Shown here: positions 50,185 to 60,036 of the stretch, in pieces
How the letters are laid out: every line of letters starts with the position of its first letter
Numbering within the stretch: the stretch's first letter is position 1
Assembly: GCF_037265215.1 (NCBI RefSeq)
Contig: NZ_CP147737.1
Span: 3,628,001 to 3,692,000 of the forward strand
DNA: 64,000 nt
Source of the DNA: Xenorhabdus griffiniae
GTDB taxonomy: Bacteria; Pseudomonadota; Gammaproteobacteria; Enterobacterales; Enterobacteriaceae
Direction of reading: 5' to 3'
The notes under the pieces: model-generated
Told to the model about the DNA's origin: nothing
Database searches by the model: none
The model's input: only the letters and a program-made list of their open reading frames with translations
Position numbers and translations under genes: made by a program

Positions 50185-51732
50185 TTTAACCGAGTAGCAA
50201 CTTTCTGCCGTAATTTATTAATCCGCGATTACAGAACACAGCGCGACACACCGGCAGTCAGTGAAAGGCCAGTCACCGTATCTGACCATTCTGCTCAAAC
50301 AGAGAGCAGTCCTCCGCGTAAACGTAGCAGAGGGAATCATTCATCTTCATCACATGCCGAAAACGACAAAATGAAGAAAAAATCTGTAAGGGCAATGCCT
50401 TCGGACTCCCCTATCACGGTGATCCCACGCGAACAGCACCCTATTTCACGCAAAGACATCAGTGATAATGCCTTGAAGGTTCTGTATCGCCTAAATAAAT
50501 CAGGTTTTGAAGCTTATCTGGTCGGAGGCGGGGTTCGTGATCTACTGCTGCACAAAAAACCCAAAGATTTTGATATAGCAACCAACGCTACACCGGAACA
50601 AGTTCGTCAACTGTTCCGTAACTGTCGCCTTGTCGGACGTCGTTTTCGTCTTGCCCATATCATGTTTGGCCCTGATGTGATTGAAGTTGCCACCTTCCGC
50701 GGGCCGCATGATCAAATTGAAAACAATGACCGGAACCAGTCACATAAAGCCCAAAGCGGCATGTTACTGCGGGATAATATTTTTGGTTCAGTAGAAGAAG
50801 ATGCGGTTCGTCGTGATTTCACGATCAATAGCCTTTATTACGGCATTGAAGATTTCGCGCTACGGGATTACATAGGTGGCATGGCCGATCTGAACGCAGG
50901 CATCATTCGCCTGATTGGTGATCCAGAAACACGCTATCGGGAAGACCCCGTGCGGATGCTGCGGGCGGTTCGTTTCGCCAGCAAGTTGGATATGACTATC
51001 GAGCCAGCTACCGCTGAGCCTATCCCGCGCCTGGCATTTTTGTTGAAAGATATTCCAGCGGCACGTCTGTTCGAAGAATCCCTGAAATTGTTACAGACAG
51101 GGCAGGGTTACAAGACTTATAAACTGCTGCGCGAATATCATCTGTTCCAGCCATTGTTTCCGCTTATTCAATCGGGTTTCACCCAGCGTGGTGATTCGTC
51201 AATGGAAAAGCTATTAGTACAGGTATTGAAAAATACCGATTTTCGCTTACAAAGTGATAAAAGAGTGAATCCCGCGTTCTTATTTGCGGCCATGCTATGG
51301 TATCCATTAATTGAACATGCGGAAAAACTGACACAAGAAGGCGGATTACAGTATTACGAAGCTTTTGCGTTAGCAATGAATGATATTCTTGATGAACAAT
51401 GCCGCTCCATTGCTATCCCGAAACGCCATACCACCACCATGCGCGATATCTGGTTACTTCAGCTGCGCTTACCGCGTCGTCAAGGAAAACGAGCAAATAA
51501 ATTAATGGAACATCCGAAGTTCCGTGCTGCATATGATTTACTGGAATTACGCGCCAGCATTGAACCACGCCATGAATTGAGAGAGTTGGTACAGTGGTGG
51601 GCTGATTTCCAACAGTCAACATCCTCACAACAGCGCGAAATGATATCTGATCTGGGCAGCGAACCCATTCGCCGCAGGACACGCCCCCGCCGTGGTGGAC
51701 GCATTCGCCAGAACAGGAACAACGGTTATTAA
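50182..51732 (+). CDS. pcnB: Poly(A) polymerase I (AUU start)
   Basis: Adds 3' poly(A) tails that hasten RNA decay and governs plasmid copy number in E. coli. From the ATT at 50182 the product has 516 residues. The nucleotidyltransferase domain has [27 protein letters not shown] (catalytic DxD), then [11 protein letters not shown] and [34 protein letters not shown], and a basic C-terminus ([17 protein letters not shown]). The first ATG in frame (50371) would discard 63 residues that match the E. coli protein at their beginning. Residues about 17-65 are a Ser/Arg-rich linker longer than in E. coli. Overlap-like spacing (1 base) to folK suggests coupling. Confidence 0.95.
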   Translation: MFNRVATFCRNLLIRDYRTQRDTPAVSERPVTVSDHSAQTESSPPRKRSRGNHSSSSHAENDKMKKKSVRAMPSDSPITVIPREQHPISRKDISDNALKVLYRLNKSGFEAYLVGGGVRDLLLHKKPKDFDIATNATPEQVRQLFRNCRLVGRRFRLAHIMFGPDVIEVATFRGPHDQIENNDRNQSHKAQSGMLLRDNIFGSVEEDAVRRDFTINSLYYGIEDFALRDYIGGMADLNAGIIRLIGDPETRYREDPVRMLRAVRFASKLDMTIEPATAEPIPRLAFLLKDIPAARLFEESLKLLQTGQGYKTYKLLREYHLFQPLFPLIQSGFTQRGDSSMEKLLVQVLKNTDFRLQSDKRVNPAFLFAAMLWYPLIEHAEKLTQEGGLQYYEAFALAMNDILDEQCRSIAIPKRHTTTMRDIWLLQLRLPRRQGKRANKLMEHPKFRAAYDLLELRASIEPRHELRELVQWWADFQQSTSSQQREMISDLGSEPIRRRTRPRRGGRIRQNRNNGY

Positions 51733-51733
51733 T

Positions 51734-52216
51734 ATGACTCGAGCCTATATCGCCATTGGCAGTAATCTGGCTAACCCTTTGCAGCAAGTCAATAATGCAC
51801 TTGCTGCCCTGAAAAAGATCCCTGATACCACTTTTATTGTTCGCTCATCTTTTTATCGAACCAAACCAATGGGGCCACAGGATCAACCCGATTACCTCAA
51901 CCTTGCCGTTGTATTGGAAACCCAATTATCCCCAGAAACATTGCTTGATCACACCCAAGCAATCGAACTGGAGCAAGGACGCGTTCGTAAAGGCGAACGC
52001 TGGGGGCCGAGAACGCTCGATTTGGATATCATGCTGTTTGGTAACCACATCATCAACACCGACCGTTTGACGGTTCCCCACTATGGGTTAAAACAGCGGG
52101 AATTTATGCTTTATCCACTTGCAGAAATTGCCCCAGATCTGGTATTTCCCGATGGAGAAACCCTGGCAGAGCAATTAAAAAAAGTGCCGGAAAATGGTCT
52201 GACGCTTTGGTTATAA
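51734..52216 (+). CDS. folK: 6-hydroxymethyl-7,8-dihydropterin pyrophosphokinase
   Basis: Folate biosynthesis enzyme transferring pyrophosphate from ATP to hydroxymethyldihydropterin. The 160-residue product begins TRAYIAIGSNLANPLQQV and has the signature RWGPRTLDLDIMLFG with the Mg-binding Asp pair; SSFYRTKPMGPQDQPDYLN is the pterin-binding loop region. The ATG is one base after the pcnB stop. Confidence 0.97.
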   Translation: MTRAYIAIGSNLANPLQQVNNALAALKKIPDTTFIVRSSFYRTKPMGPQDQPDYLNLAVVLETQLSPETLLDHTQAIELEQGRVRKGERWGPRTLDLDIMLFGNHIINTDRLTVPHYGLKQREFMLYPLAEIAPDLVFPDGETLAEQLKKVPENGLTLWL

Positions 52217-52270
52217 GTTTGTTGTAGAGAGGCAATTTGAAAAACAGAGGGTATAACTATTCAGGAGAGA

Positions 52271-53065
52271 ATGATGAAAACAACAACCCTGGCTGATCTA
52301 AATCAGTTAAAAAAAGAAAAGCGCAAATTTGCAACCATCACCGCTTACGATGCCAGTTTCGCCCACCTTTTCGCCGAACAAGGCATTAATGTCATGCTCA
52401 TTGGTGATTCACTCGGCATGACCATACAGGGATTTGACTCTACCCTGCCTGTCACTGTTGAAGATATCTCTTACCATACCCGAAGTGTTCGCGCTGGCGC
52501 CTCTCATGCTTTTCTCATCGCGGATATGCCTTTCATGAGCTACGCAACCCCCGAACAAAGCTTCAACAATGCGGCTGCACTAATGCGCTCTGGTGCCAAT
52601 ATGGTCAAAATTGAAGGTGGAGATTGGCTATGTGATACCGTCAAAATGTTGACCGAGCGTGCCGTCCCTGTTTGCGGTCATTTAGGATTGACGCCACAAT
52701 CAGTCAATGTACTCGGTGGCTATAAAGTTCAGGGACGCGATGACGCCTCGGCCCAAAAGTTATTTGACGATGCTATTGCTTTGGAAAAAGCAGGTATGCA
52801 ACTCCTGGTGTTAGAATGTGTTCCGACGGCACTAGCGCAGCGTATCACTGAAGCACTGGACATTCCAGTTATTGGCATTGGGGCAGGCAATATGACTGAC
52901 GGTCAAATTCTGGTTATGCATGATGCTTTGGGTATCACAGCAAGACCTCCAAAATTTGCCAAAAACTTCCTCACAGAAACTGGCAATATAAGAGATGCTA
53001 TCCGCCTGTATATTGAACACGTAGAAAGCGGCGCTTATCCTGACCAGGCACACTCATTCAACTGA
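52271..53065 (+). CDS. panB: 3-methyl-2-oxobutanoate hydroxymethyltransferase
   Basis: First step of pantothenate synthesis: adds a hydroxymethyl group to ketoisovalerate, making ketopantoate. The 264-residue product has the Mg-binding [12 protein letters not shown] and the motif [28 protein letters not shown] and [18 protein letters not shown] are typical. Start at the first of two adjacent ATGs (GGAGAGA upstream); initiation at the second, 3 bases on, is equally possible. [15 protein letters not shown] stretch is two residues shorter than E. coli's GITGGHIPKF. panC follows after 39 bases. Confidence 0.97.
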   Translation: MMKTTTLADLNQLKKEKRKFATITAYDASFAHLFAEQGINVMLIGDSLGMTIQGFDSTLPVTVEDISYHTRSVRAGASHAFLIADMPFMSYATPEQSFNNAAALMRSGANMVKIEGGDWLCDTVKMLTERAVPVCGHLGLTPQSVNVLGGYKVQGRDDASAQKLFDDAIALEKAGMQLLVLECVPTALAQRITEALDIPVIGIGAGNMTDGQILVMHDALGITARPPKFAKNFLTETGNIRDAIRLYIEHVESGAYPDQAHSFN

Positions 53066-53104
53066 TTATTCTCCAGCATGACGACTAATTAAGGGAGTAC
53101 AGCA

Positions 53105-53962
53105 ATGCTGATTATAGAAACTATCCCCATTTTACACCGAGAAATCCGTCGCTGGCGTCAGGCGGGCAAACGTATTGCCTTCGTCCCTACGATGGGAAAC
53201 CTGCATGATGGTCATATGGCATTAGTTGATACCGCCAAAGCACAGGCTGATGTTGTTATCGTCAGCATTTTCGTCAACCCGATGCAATTTGATCGAGAAG
53301 ACGATCTGGTCAATTATCCTCGCACCTTGCAGGAAGATTGCGAAAAACTGAGCCGTCGCAATGTCGAGTTAGTATTCGCCCCTAATGCTAGCGAGATGTA
53401 CCCACATGGTTTAAACGGCAACCAAACTTTTGTCGAAGTACCCGAACTTTCTTATATCCTTGAAGGTGCCAGCCGGCCAGGACATTTCCGTGGCGTCACA
53501 ACCGTTGTCAGCAAATTGTTTAACCTGATCCAGCCCGATCTGGTTTACTTCGGCGAAAAAGATTTCCAGCAATTACAAATCATCCGCAAGATGATTGCAG
53601 ATATGGCTTACGATATTACATTGGTTTCCGTGCCGATCGTCCGTGATAAAAATGGATTGGCGCTAAGCTCACGTAATAACCTTCTGTCCGCTGAAGAGAA
53701 AAAAATTGCGCCCTTGCTGAATAAAGTTATGCAATGTATGGCAGAAAGGCTGAAAAATGGCGAGCGCGATACTGAGCGACTCATTGAACTGGCATCTGCC
53801 CATTTGCGAGAAGAAGGCTTTATGCCAGATGAGTTATTTATCCGTGATGCAGAAAACCTGATGCCATTAACGGCACAAAGTAAAAAAGCTGTGATCCTGA
53901 TGGCTGCATGGTTGGGACAAACACGACTGATTGATAATCAGCAGGTTATTTTGACTGCCTGA
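53105..53962 (+). CDS. panC: Pantothenate synthetase
   Basis: Joins pantoate and beta-alanine with ATP. The 285-residue product has the nucleotidyltransferase HxGH motif in [19 protein letters not shown] and the KMSKS-like region [29 protein letters not shown] and [16 protein letters not shown] are also family signatures. GGGAG is 9 bases upstream. panD does not follow; the panBC unit ends in a repeat, so beta-alanine must come from an enzyme encoded elsewhere. Confidence 0.97.
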   Translation: MLIIETIPILHREIRRWRQAGKRIAFVPTMGNLHDGHMALVDTAKAQADVVIVSIFVNPMQFDREDDLVNYPRTLQEDCEKLSRRNVELVFAPNASEMYPHGLNGNQTFVEVPELSYILEGASRPGHFRGVTTVVSKLFNLIQPDLVYFGEKDFQQLQIIRKMIADMAYDITLVSVPIVRDKNGLALSSRNNLLSAEEKKIAPLLNKVMQCMAERLKNGERDTERLIELASAHLREEGFMPDELFIRDAENLMPLTAQSKKAVILMAAWLGQTRLIDNQQVILTA

Positions 53963-53992
53963 TTTTAATTATGAGATGTGTGTGTCACTGGA

Positions 53993-54079
53993 ATATGCAC
54001 CTTATATCTCCCCGCATAGCGGGGAGAAACAATGAGTTATGTTGTCTTATAATGAGCAACTTGAGTTGGATTGGTATAT
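53993..54079. repeat. Palindromic intergenic repeat, copy 9 (variant)
   Basis: TATGCACCTTATATCTCCCC-gcata-GCGGGGAG then TGAGCAACTTGAGTTGGATT and GGTATAT. It is the variant used to recognise the intron-split copy at 3725-5816. Confidence 0.8.
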
Positions 54080-54307
54080 TCAATTAATAATTCCTATTTA
54101 CAGCATAAAATAACCCAAATCATTTTGGCAGTGATTTTTGTTAGAAATAGATTAATAACACCAGAATAAATCGCCAACAAAACACAAAAAATAAGAGCGT
54201 AAATCCAATCAGGCAATAACCTTAATTTCTTATCCTATCATTGCGGATTAATGAAGCTCATTTCCCCTTAGTTTTATTTTATTTTTATTTGAACACCATT
54301 TAATATT

Positions 54308-54380
54308 TATACCAATCTCACTTCAAATGCGTGTGATTTCATAGCGTGTTGTAAATTGCAACTTGAAGTTTAATGTGTAT
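54308..54380. repeat. Palindromic intergenic repeat, copy 10 (core hairpin deleted)
   Basis: TATACCAATCTCACTTCAAA ... GTGTGATTTCATAGCGTGTTG ... TTGAAGTTTAATGTGTAT, about 73 bp. Compared with complete copies the segment CTCCCCGC ... GGGGAGAAATCAGGTT is missing, so only the outer stem remains. Confidence 0.8.
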
Positions 54381-54544
54381 AAAAACGATTATTCAAATAA
54401 TAGTTTAAGAATATTTTCCATTAAATACCGAATTTGCGAGAGGCAGTTTGGGATTTATTTGCATCTTATACCTGTCATTTTGTCGCCTTTACTCAAACTG
54501 GTGGGGATAAAATTTGGATAAATGGGGCATTAAGGAAGGAAACC

Positions 54545-57500
54545 ATGTCAGATACAATGATCGTCACCCCCCATCATTACACCGCTAAAGCATTTTGCGA
54601 GGAATTTAATATTCGCACACAGGCAGATGCAGAGGCGGCGCTGAGTAAGGTTGATTCGTTATACCGGCAAAGCAACCGGTTTTATGGCGATTACGGCAAC
54701 GACCCAGAATTAGATCAATACTACAATCACGAAGACGCCAAATTCGAAGCGCAGTCTTTTAAAAAAGCGGCACAGGATGCCGTTGACAAATTCAACAGCG
54801 GCGAGTTTCCACTGAAAGCGTGGGAAGAAAAGGAAAAAACAAAAGAACCTGACTATCCTCAGCCCAACTCCCCCTTACCGGCCAGAGTCCGCGATGACAG
54901 CCCGACAGGAACAGGGAATACCCTTGGCAAAATTACCGCTCAGGCAGCCCCAGCACAAGTGTCAGTGGCAGAAGCCAATCCCATTCCCAAAGCAGAAACA
55001 CCGGCAGAAAAGGGAATGTGGGATAAAACCGTTGACTGGTTTCAGGAAACCGCCGATGGCGTCAGCAAATGGATTGATGAGAGTCAACATAATCTGGAGG
55101 CGGCCTGGGAGAATCCCGGGGAAGCGGCTATCGGGGCAGGAAAAGCGCTTTGGAATACCATCCCTGAAATGGCGGAATTGCTTGGCAAGGGCATGGTGAT
55201 CGCCACAACAGCCCCCGCCGCTGCCGCCGAAAAAACCTGGGAATATATGGGAGGCGCTCCTGTCGGCATTGCTGAAATGCAGCAAAAGGCCGTAGAGATG
55301 GTCAATGCTGACGCCATTAAACTGGAAATGAAAAGCGACGCAGAAAAAGGGGGCGCCTTCGCTTTCGATATCGGTAGTATCGCTATGGGTGGGGCGGGGA
55401 TACTTAAAGGCGCAGCAAAAGGCACCACAAAAGCAGCAGCCAAAGCTGAAGGCAAGGTATTGAGTGAAAAAGCCAACACTGCTGAAGTATCGGGGGCCAA
55501 AATCAAAGGCCAGTCTCAGGAAACCGTTAACCCCACGCCGGCAAAACCCAAAAATGCCGAAAAAGACCCGGTTGACAACAAATCCAGCGAAAAAGACGGC
55601 AGTTGCACGGAGACGTGCGGTACAAAAGGTGAGCCTGTCGATATGGCCACCGGCGACTTCCTGCAAGTCTGGCCGGTGATTGCCATTCCCGGGCTGTTGC
55701 CAATCACCCTGACCCGCACCTATCGCTCCACCGCCAAATTCAGCGGCCTGTTTGGGCCGAAATGGGCCGATGACTGGTCACGTCAGCTGGTGCTGAGTGA
55801 CGGCAAGGTCAACTTCACGGATGCAGACGGCGTGATCTACGATTTCAGCACCCCGGATAACACCGTGCTTGCCCGTAATCTGCATATCCCGCATTACGTG
55901 CTGACGGGGGAATTGAACGGCGAACTGCAATTGACCGATCGCCGATCGCAGCTGATTTACCATTTCAATTATGTGATCGGATCGCTCCGCAAGCTGTCTG
56001 CGATCACCGATCGTCGCCAAAACGCTATTCAGTTTCTCTATGATGCACAGTCACAACTCATCGAAATTACCCGCACGGATGGTTTCCGGTTACTTCTGGG
56101 CTATCACAGACAGCAACTCCAGACGGTCGATTATCTCGAACCGCAGAAGCAGAAACAGCAGCGATTAGTCACCTGTCATTATGATCCGCAGGGCTATCTC
56201 AATGAATGTGATGCCTTCCAGCACAATCACCTGTGGCATGAATATGATGTTCAGGGACGGATGATCCGCTGGCATGACACCGACCAGACTGATTTTAACC
56301 TCACTTATGATGAACAGGGACGGGTTCTGACAACGAGTACGGCCAGCGGTTACTGGTGCGATAGTTTTCACTATGATGATCAGTTGCGTATCACGACCTA
56401 CCGGGATGCTGAGGGCGGGGAAACTCAGCACCATTACGATCACCATGGACTGGTTTTCCGTGAAATTGATCCATTAGGCAGAATCACCCGTCGGCAGTGG
56501 CGCAACAGCCAAAAAATGTGGGAAGCAGATCCCGCGGGCAATGTCACCACCTTTGATTACAACCCCGACGGTGCGCTGACGGCAGTAAAGCTCTCAACCG
56601 GCGAAATTTTTGCTTACGGTTATGACGAACACGGGCAGCTTATTGAAAGTGTCCTGCCGACCGGCGAGCGCTGGCACTATCACTATGATGAGCAGGGTAA
56701 CCTTACCGAACTGATCAACCCGCTGGGGCACAAGGAGGAATATCAATACGGTACACAGGGAGAATTACGCCAGCACCTGCTGCCGGATGGCCGCCAGTGG
56801 CACTATACCTACGATAAACAACAACGGCTGGCAGCGGTTATCACGCCGGACGGCCAGACCACCGGCTTACAGCTGGATGAACTGGGGCGCCTGCGCCAAA
56901 TCACCGATGCCCTGAAACAGCACACCCACTACCATTACAGTGATGCCCATGCCAGCCTCAATGGCAGCCTGACCGATATCGAACTGCCGGACGGCACCAC
57001 GCAGCAACTGGAATATGACAGTGAACGACGCGTGGTGGCCGCCACTGACGGCGAAGGCCGTACCACACGCTACACGTACGGTGCATTTGACCTGCTGACT
57101 CAGGTGACCCGCCCCGATGGCACCACGCTGCACTTTGGCTACGACCGCCTGACCCGCCTGCAATCAGTCACGGCGTCCACCGGCGAAACCTACCGTTATG
57201 AACGGGATGCGGCCGGCCAGATTATTCGCGAAACGGATTTTACCGGCCGCACCCTGGAATATCAGTACGATAAACTGGGACGTCGCACCCAGGTGCAATA
57301 CCCCGATGGTCAGCAACTGCGCTGGTACTATTCCGCGGCAGGGTTGCTGGTCAGACAGGAAAGCGGGCAGCCAGAAGAAAACCAGTGGGTACTGAAGGAC
57401 ACCACCACGTACGAATACAACAACCGCCATCAGCTGGTGAAAGCCGCCAATGCCGATGCCGTGGTGGAATATGAGTATGACAAGACCACGGGCCTGCCGA

Positions 57501-59311
57501 TTTGTGAGCGAATCAACGGGCGGGAAATCACCCGCGAATGGGACAGCCTGACCGGGCGGCTGATCAGTGAAAGCCTGGAGGGGCACACCCTGCACTTTGG
57601 CTATCACCCGTTATCAGGTGCGCTGAATCATTTTCAGTTTAACCAACATGCCCCGCTGACACTCCGGCATGATGCACTGGGACGGGAAACGGTGCGTGAA
57701 AGTGCCCGCGGGTTTATTCTCGCCAGCCGTTATACCGCAACGGGTTTACTGGCCCATCAGTCAGCCGGGCGGGACAGTGCCTTTTTCCAAGAGGCGCTGT
57801 CACAAAACGATCCGCATTTTCCTCCCCAGGCGACCGCCGTCAACCGGAGCTGGCAATACGATCGGGCGCATAATGTCCGGGTTATTGACGACAATTGGGG
57901 GCAAACCCGCTACCGTTATAATACCAACGACCAGATAGTACACACGCTGTTCGAGGGGTTACGCCCCCATGAAGAGCAATTCAGTTACGATGCCAACGGC
58001 AACCTGCGCCAACATTTGCCGGTTGATGCGCAGGGCGCAATGGAACAGTTTACACAACACCAGCAGGCTGGCCGGGTGGTACAACGGGGGGATTCGCGTT
58101 ATCACTATGATGATAACGGCAGACTTATCGAAAAAATCGAACAGTATGACGGCTTCCGCCCCCAGGTCTGGCGTTACCGCTGGGATACCCAAAACCAGCT
58201 TACCCACTTAGAAACCCCGGATGGCTCGCGCTGGCAGTATTGCTACGACCCGTTTGGTAGGCGAATTCGCAAAATCAAAGAACGCGATGGAAAACTGACC
58301 GCCGCTAATTTGCAACTGTGGCTGGCGGGCAAGCCGGATTTGCCGGATAATCCCAAGACACTCGGCGGCTATGATTACCTGTGGAGCGGTGACCAGCTGA
58401 TTGAGGAAGTGCCGTTTCAGCGTGACGGCACCCGGCTGGAAGAGAAGCGCGTGCGCTGGCTGTATGAGCCGGGCAGCCTGACGCCAGCGGCGCGTTTTGA
58501 GCGCGGCAAACTGCATTATGCTATCCATGATCATCAGGGCACCGTACGGGAACTGCTGGATGAACAAGGGGAGATGGTCTGGGGCCAGCACCTGACCACC
58601 TGGGGCCACGCCGAAAAACGCGGCGGCGTCCCGTCCCATCACCCGGATTACCATGTTCAGTGTCACTTCCGGTTTTTAGGCCAGTATTTTGATGAGGAGT
58701 CGGGGCTTTTTTACAATCGGCACCGCTACTACTCGCCGGAGACTGCGCAGTACATCAGCCCTGACCCGATCGGGCTGCTGGGCGGGTTTAATCCGTATTC
58801 GTATGTCCATAACCCCACCGGATGGGTAGACCCCTTTGGATTAACAAATTGTCCATCTTCATTCATAAATGATGATGTTGTTAATCATTCTAGTAAAGGA
58901 GACTGGAAGGAAGCCAGTTCTATGCCACCGAGGGATAGAAAAACATTCCCAAACGGAAGGTTAAGTGGTGGGGGACATGGACAATCAGCTATTCGGGAGT
59001 TAGAAGCAAGAGGTATCCCTTACAATATAGAGCATACTTATCCTAATGGGGTACGGGTAGGAAATATACCTAACCATGCATCTAAAGCGAAACGCAAAGG
59101 AACAGGCCAATCATGGTTCCCAGAAAATTGGAGTGATGCAGATATTAAACATGCAGGGAAAGTAATTTGGGATTCTCCAAGTAGTGTAAAAGTAGACATG
59201 CCTTCTGGCGGAACTATGATTTCAGGAACACATAATGGAGTCTTTATCCGAGTTGTCCGTGACCCTAAAGGGGGCGGCTCTATTTTCCCAGATAATTCAA
59301 TTCAACCTTAA
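54545..59311 (+). CDS. Rhs polymorphic toxin with EndoU-like C-terminal domain
   Basis: Giant protein of 1588 residues. Residues 1-360 are a charged/Ala-rich N-terminal module (hydrophobic stretch about 212-230) lacking a PAAR domain. A DUF6531 opening (GEPVDMATGDFLQVWPVIAI) follows at about 362, then many YD repeats forming the Rhs cocoon, and the core ends with DPIGLLGGFNPYSYVHNPTG ... DPFGLT near residue 1437, the self-cleavage point. The last ~150 residues are the toxin: GGGHGQSAI, PNGVRVGNIPNHASKAKR, GQSWFPENWSDADI and RVVRDPKGGGSIFPD look like the bacterial EndoU RNase family. This tail is AT-rich against a GC-rich core, the usual sign of tip exchange. AAGGAAGG precedes the chosen ATG. 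Delivery is probably by T6SS. Confidence 0.9.
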   Translation: MSDTMIVTPHHYTAKAFCEEFNIRTQADAEAALSKVDSLYRQSNRFYGDYGNDPELDQYYNHEDAKFEAQSFKKAAQDAVDKFNSGEFPLKAWEEKEKTKEPDYPQPNSPLPARVRDDSPTGTGNTLGKITAQAAPAQVSVAEANPIPKAETPAEKGMWDKTVDWFQETADGVSKWIDESQHNLEAAWENPGEAAIGAGKALWNTIPEMAELLGKGMVIATTAPAAAAEKTWEYMGGAPVGIAEMQQKAVEMVNADAIKLEMKSDAEKGGAFAFDIGSIAMGGAGILKGAAKGTTKAAAKAEGKVLSEKANTAEVSGAKIKGQSQETVNPTPAKPKNAEKDPVDNKSSEKDGSCTETCGTKGEPVDMATGDFLQVWPVIAIPGLLPITLTRTYRSTAKFSGLFGPKWADDWSRQLVLSDGKVNFTDADGVIYDFSTPDNTVLARNLHIPHYVLTGELNGELQLTDRRSQLIYHFNYVIGSLRKLSAITDRRQNAIQFLYDAQSQLIEITRTDGFRLLLGYHRQQLQTVDYLEPQKQKQQRLVTCHYDPQGYLNECDAFQHNHLWHEYDVQGRMIRWHDTDQTDFNLTYDEQGRVLTTSTASGYWCDSFHYDDQLRITTYRDAEGGETQHHYDHHGLVFREIDPLGRITRRQWRNSQKMWEADPAGNVTTFDYNPDGALTAVKLSTGEIFAYGYDEHGQLIESVLPTGERWHYHYDEQGNLTELINPLGHKEEYQYGTQGELRQHLLPDGRQWHYTYDKQQRLAAVITPDGQTTGLQLDELGRLRQITDALKQHTHYHYSDAHASLNGSLTDIELPDGTTQQLEYDSERRVVAATDGEGRTTRYTYGAFDLLTQVTRPDGTTLHFGYDRLTRLQSVTASTGETYRYERDAAGQIIRETDFTGRTLEYQYDKLGRRTQVQYPDGQQLRWYYSAAGLLVRQESGQPEENQWVLKDTTTYEYNNRHQLVKAANADAVVEYEYDKTTGLPICERINGREITREWDSLTGRLISESLEGHTLHFGYHPLSGALNHFQFNQHAPLTLRHDALGRETVRESARGFILASRYTATGLLAHQSAGRDSAFFQEALSQNDPHFPPQATAVNRSWQYDRAHNVRVIDDNWGQTRYRYNTNDQIVHTLFEGLRPHEEQFSYDANGNLRQHLPVDAQGAMEQFTQHQQAGRVVQRGDSRYHYDDNGRLIEKIEQYDGFRPQVWRYRWDTQNQLTHLETPDGSRWQYCYDPFGRRIRKIKERDGKLTAANLQLWLAGKPDLPDNPKTLGGYDYLWSGDQLIEEVPFQRDGTRLEEKRVRWLYEPGSLTPAARFERGKLHYAIHDHQGTVRELLDEQGEMVWGQHLTTWGHAEKRGGVPSHHPDYHVQCHFRFLGQYFDEESGLFYNRHRYYSPETAQYISPDPIGLLGGFNPYSYVHNPTGWVDPFGLTNCPSSFINDDVVNHSSKGDWKEASSMPPRDRKTFPNGRLSGGGHGQSAIRELEARGIPYNIEHTYPNGVRVGNIPNHASKAKRKGTGQSWFPENWSDADIKHAGKVIWDSPSSVKVDMPSGGTMISGTHNGVFIRVVRDPKGGGSIFPDNSIQP

Positions 59312-59314
59312 CGC

Positions 59315-59938
59315 ATGATGGATTATATGAATATAGAACATAGCATTCGTGAAATTAAAAGAAAGTGTGATGAAATACTCTCTTTTAATATGTGGTTTAA
59401 TTTTCATGACGGATTTTTTTGGTCAATTATTGAATTAATTGATAATGATTTTCTTATAGATATCTATAGTTCTATTGAAGATAAATATCTTGAAATTTTG
59501 TGCCATGAACCAGTAATTATTTCTTTGGTAGAATCAACTCAGAGCAAGGAACTGATTGATTTAATTAAAAACATAAGAGATTACAAATCTGGTTTAATTG
59601 ATGATATTCTTATTCATGATATCGAATCAGCTTTATTTGTTAATTATGATGAGCCAGAAAACCATTTGAGTGCCCAAGAATTTAAAGATACTTACATGAC
59701 CCTTAAAAAACTAACTAAAGAGGCTTTGAATACAGAGCAAGATAATGAAAGTATAAAAAACACCTTAGACTCAATCATTGATTTTTCAGAAAAAAACAGA
59801 CATGAATATTTATCTTACGTCCGTGTGTATTGGCTAAGTCTTTATTTTTATAAGTCAAACTATAAACTTAAAAACCAAGATGAAATAGAATATTATAAGA
59901 GAAATTTATCTGAACTATTTCCATGTGGTAGCTTTTAA
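59315..59938 (+). CDS. Putative immunity protein for the Rhs EndoU-like toxin
   Basis: Product of up to 207 residues, acidic and AT-rich in base composition like the toxin tail before it; no signal peptide, so cytoplasmic, as suits an RNase toxin. No domain recognised; predicted mostly helical (NIEHSIREIKRKCDEILSFN at the front). It begins 3 bases after the rhs stop, so it is translated with the toxin. Two adjacent ATGs and a third (MNIEH, 59327) are possible starts; the third has GATGGA upstream. Immunity function is inferred from position alone. Confidence 0.75.
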   Translation: MMDYMNIEHSIREIKRKCDEILSFNMWFNFHDGFFWSIIELIDNDFLIDIYSSIEDKYLEILCHEPVIISLVESTQSKELIDLIKNIRDYKSGLIDDILIHDIESALFVNYDEPENHLSAQEFKDTYMTLKKLTKEALNTEQDNESIKNTLDSIIDFSEKNRHEYLSYVRVYWLSLYFYKSNYKLKNQDEIEYYKRNLSELFPCGSF

Positions 59939-59972
59939 ATTAATAATAACTGAAATATGATTCACGTTATTA

Positions 59973-60010
59973 AGCCGGAAAGATCAGCGTGATCTTCCGG
60001 CTTTCTTCTT
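59973..60010 (+). terminator. Terminator of the Rhs-immunity unit
   Basis: Stem AAGCCGGAAAGATCA/TGATCTTCCGGCTT, about 13 pairs with one bulged A and a 3-base loop, followed by TCTTCTTTTTT. It lies 35 bases after the immunity stop. Confidence 0.9.
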
Positions 60011-60036
60011 TTTTAAGAGCCGCTCATTCCCTGCCC

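Larger units (their letters stand above)
53963..54544. other. Intergenic region between panC and the Rhs gene
   Basis: About 580 AT-rich bases containing palindromic repeat copies at 53993-54079 and 54308-54380. The longer frame start of the Rhs gene at 54434 has no ribosome site. No other gene is visible; Rhs promoter elements should lie here. Confidence 0.5.

Noticed and set aside
56200..58800. Repetitive DNA inside the Rhs gene considered as a nucleotide repeat
   Set aside because: It reflects YD-type protein repeats in an intact coding sequence.
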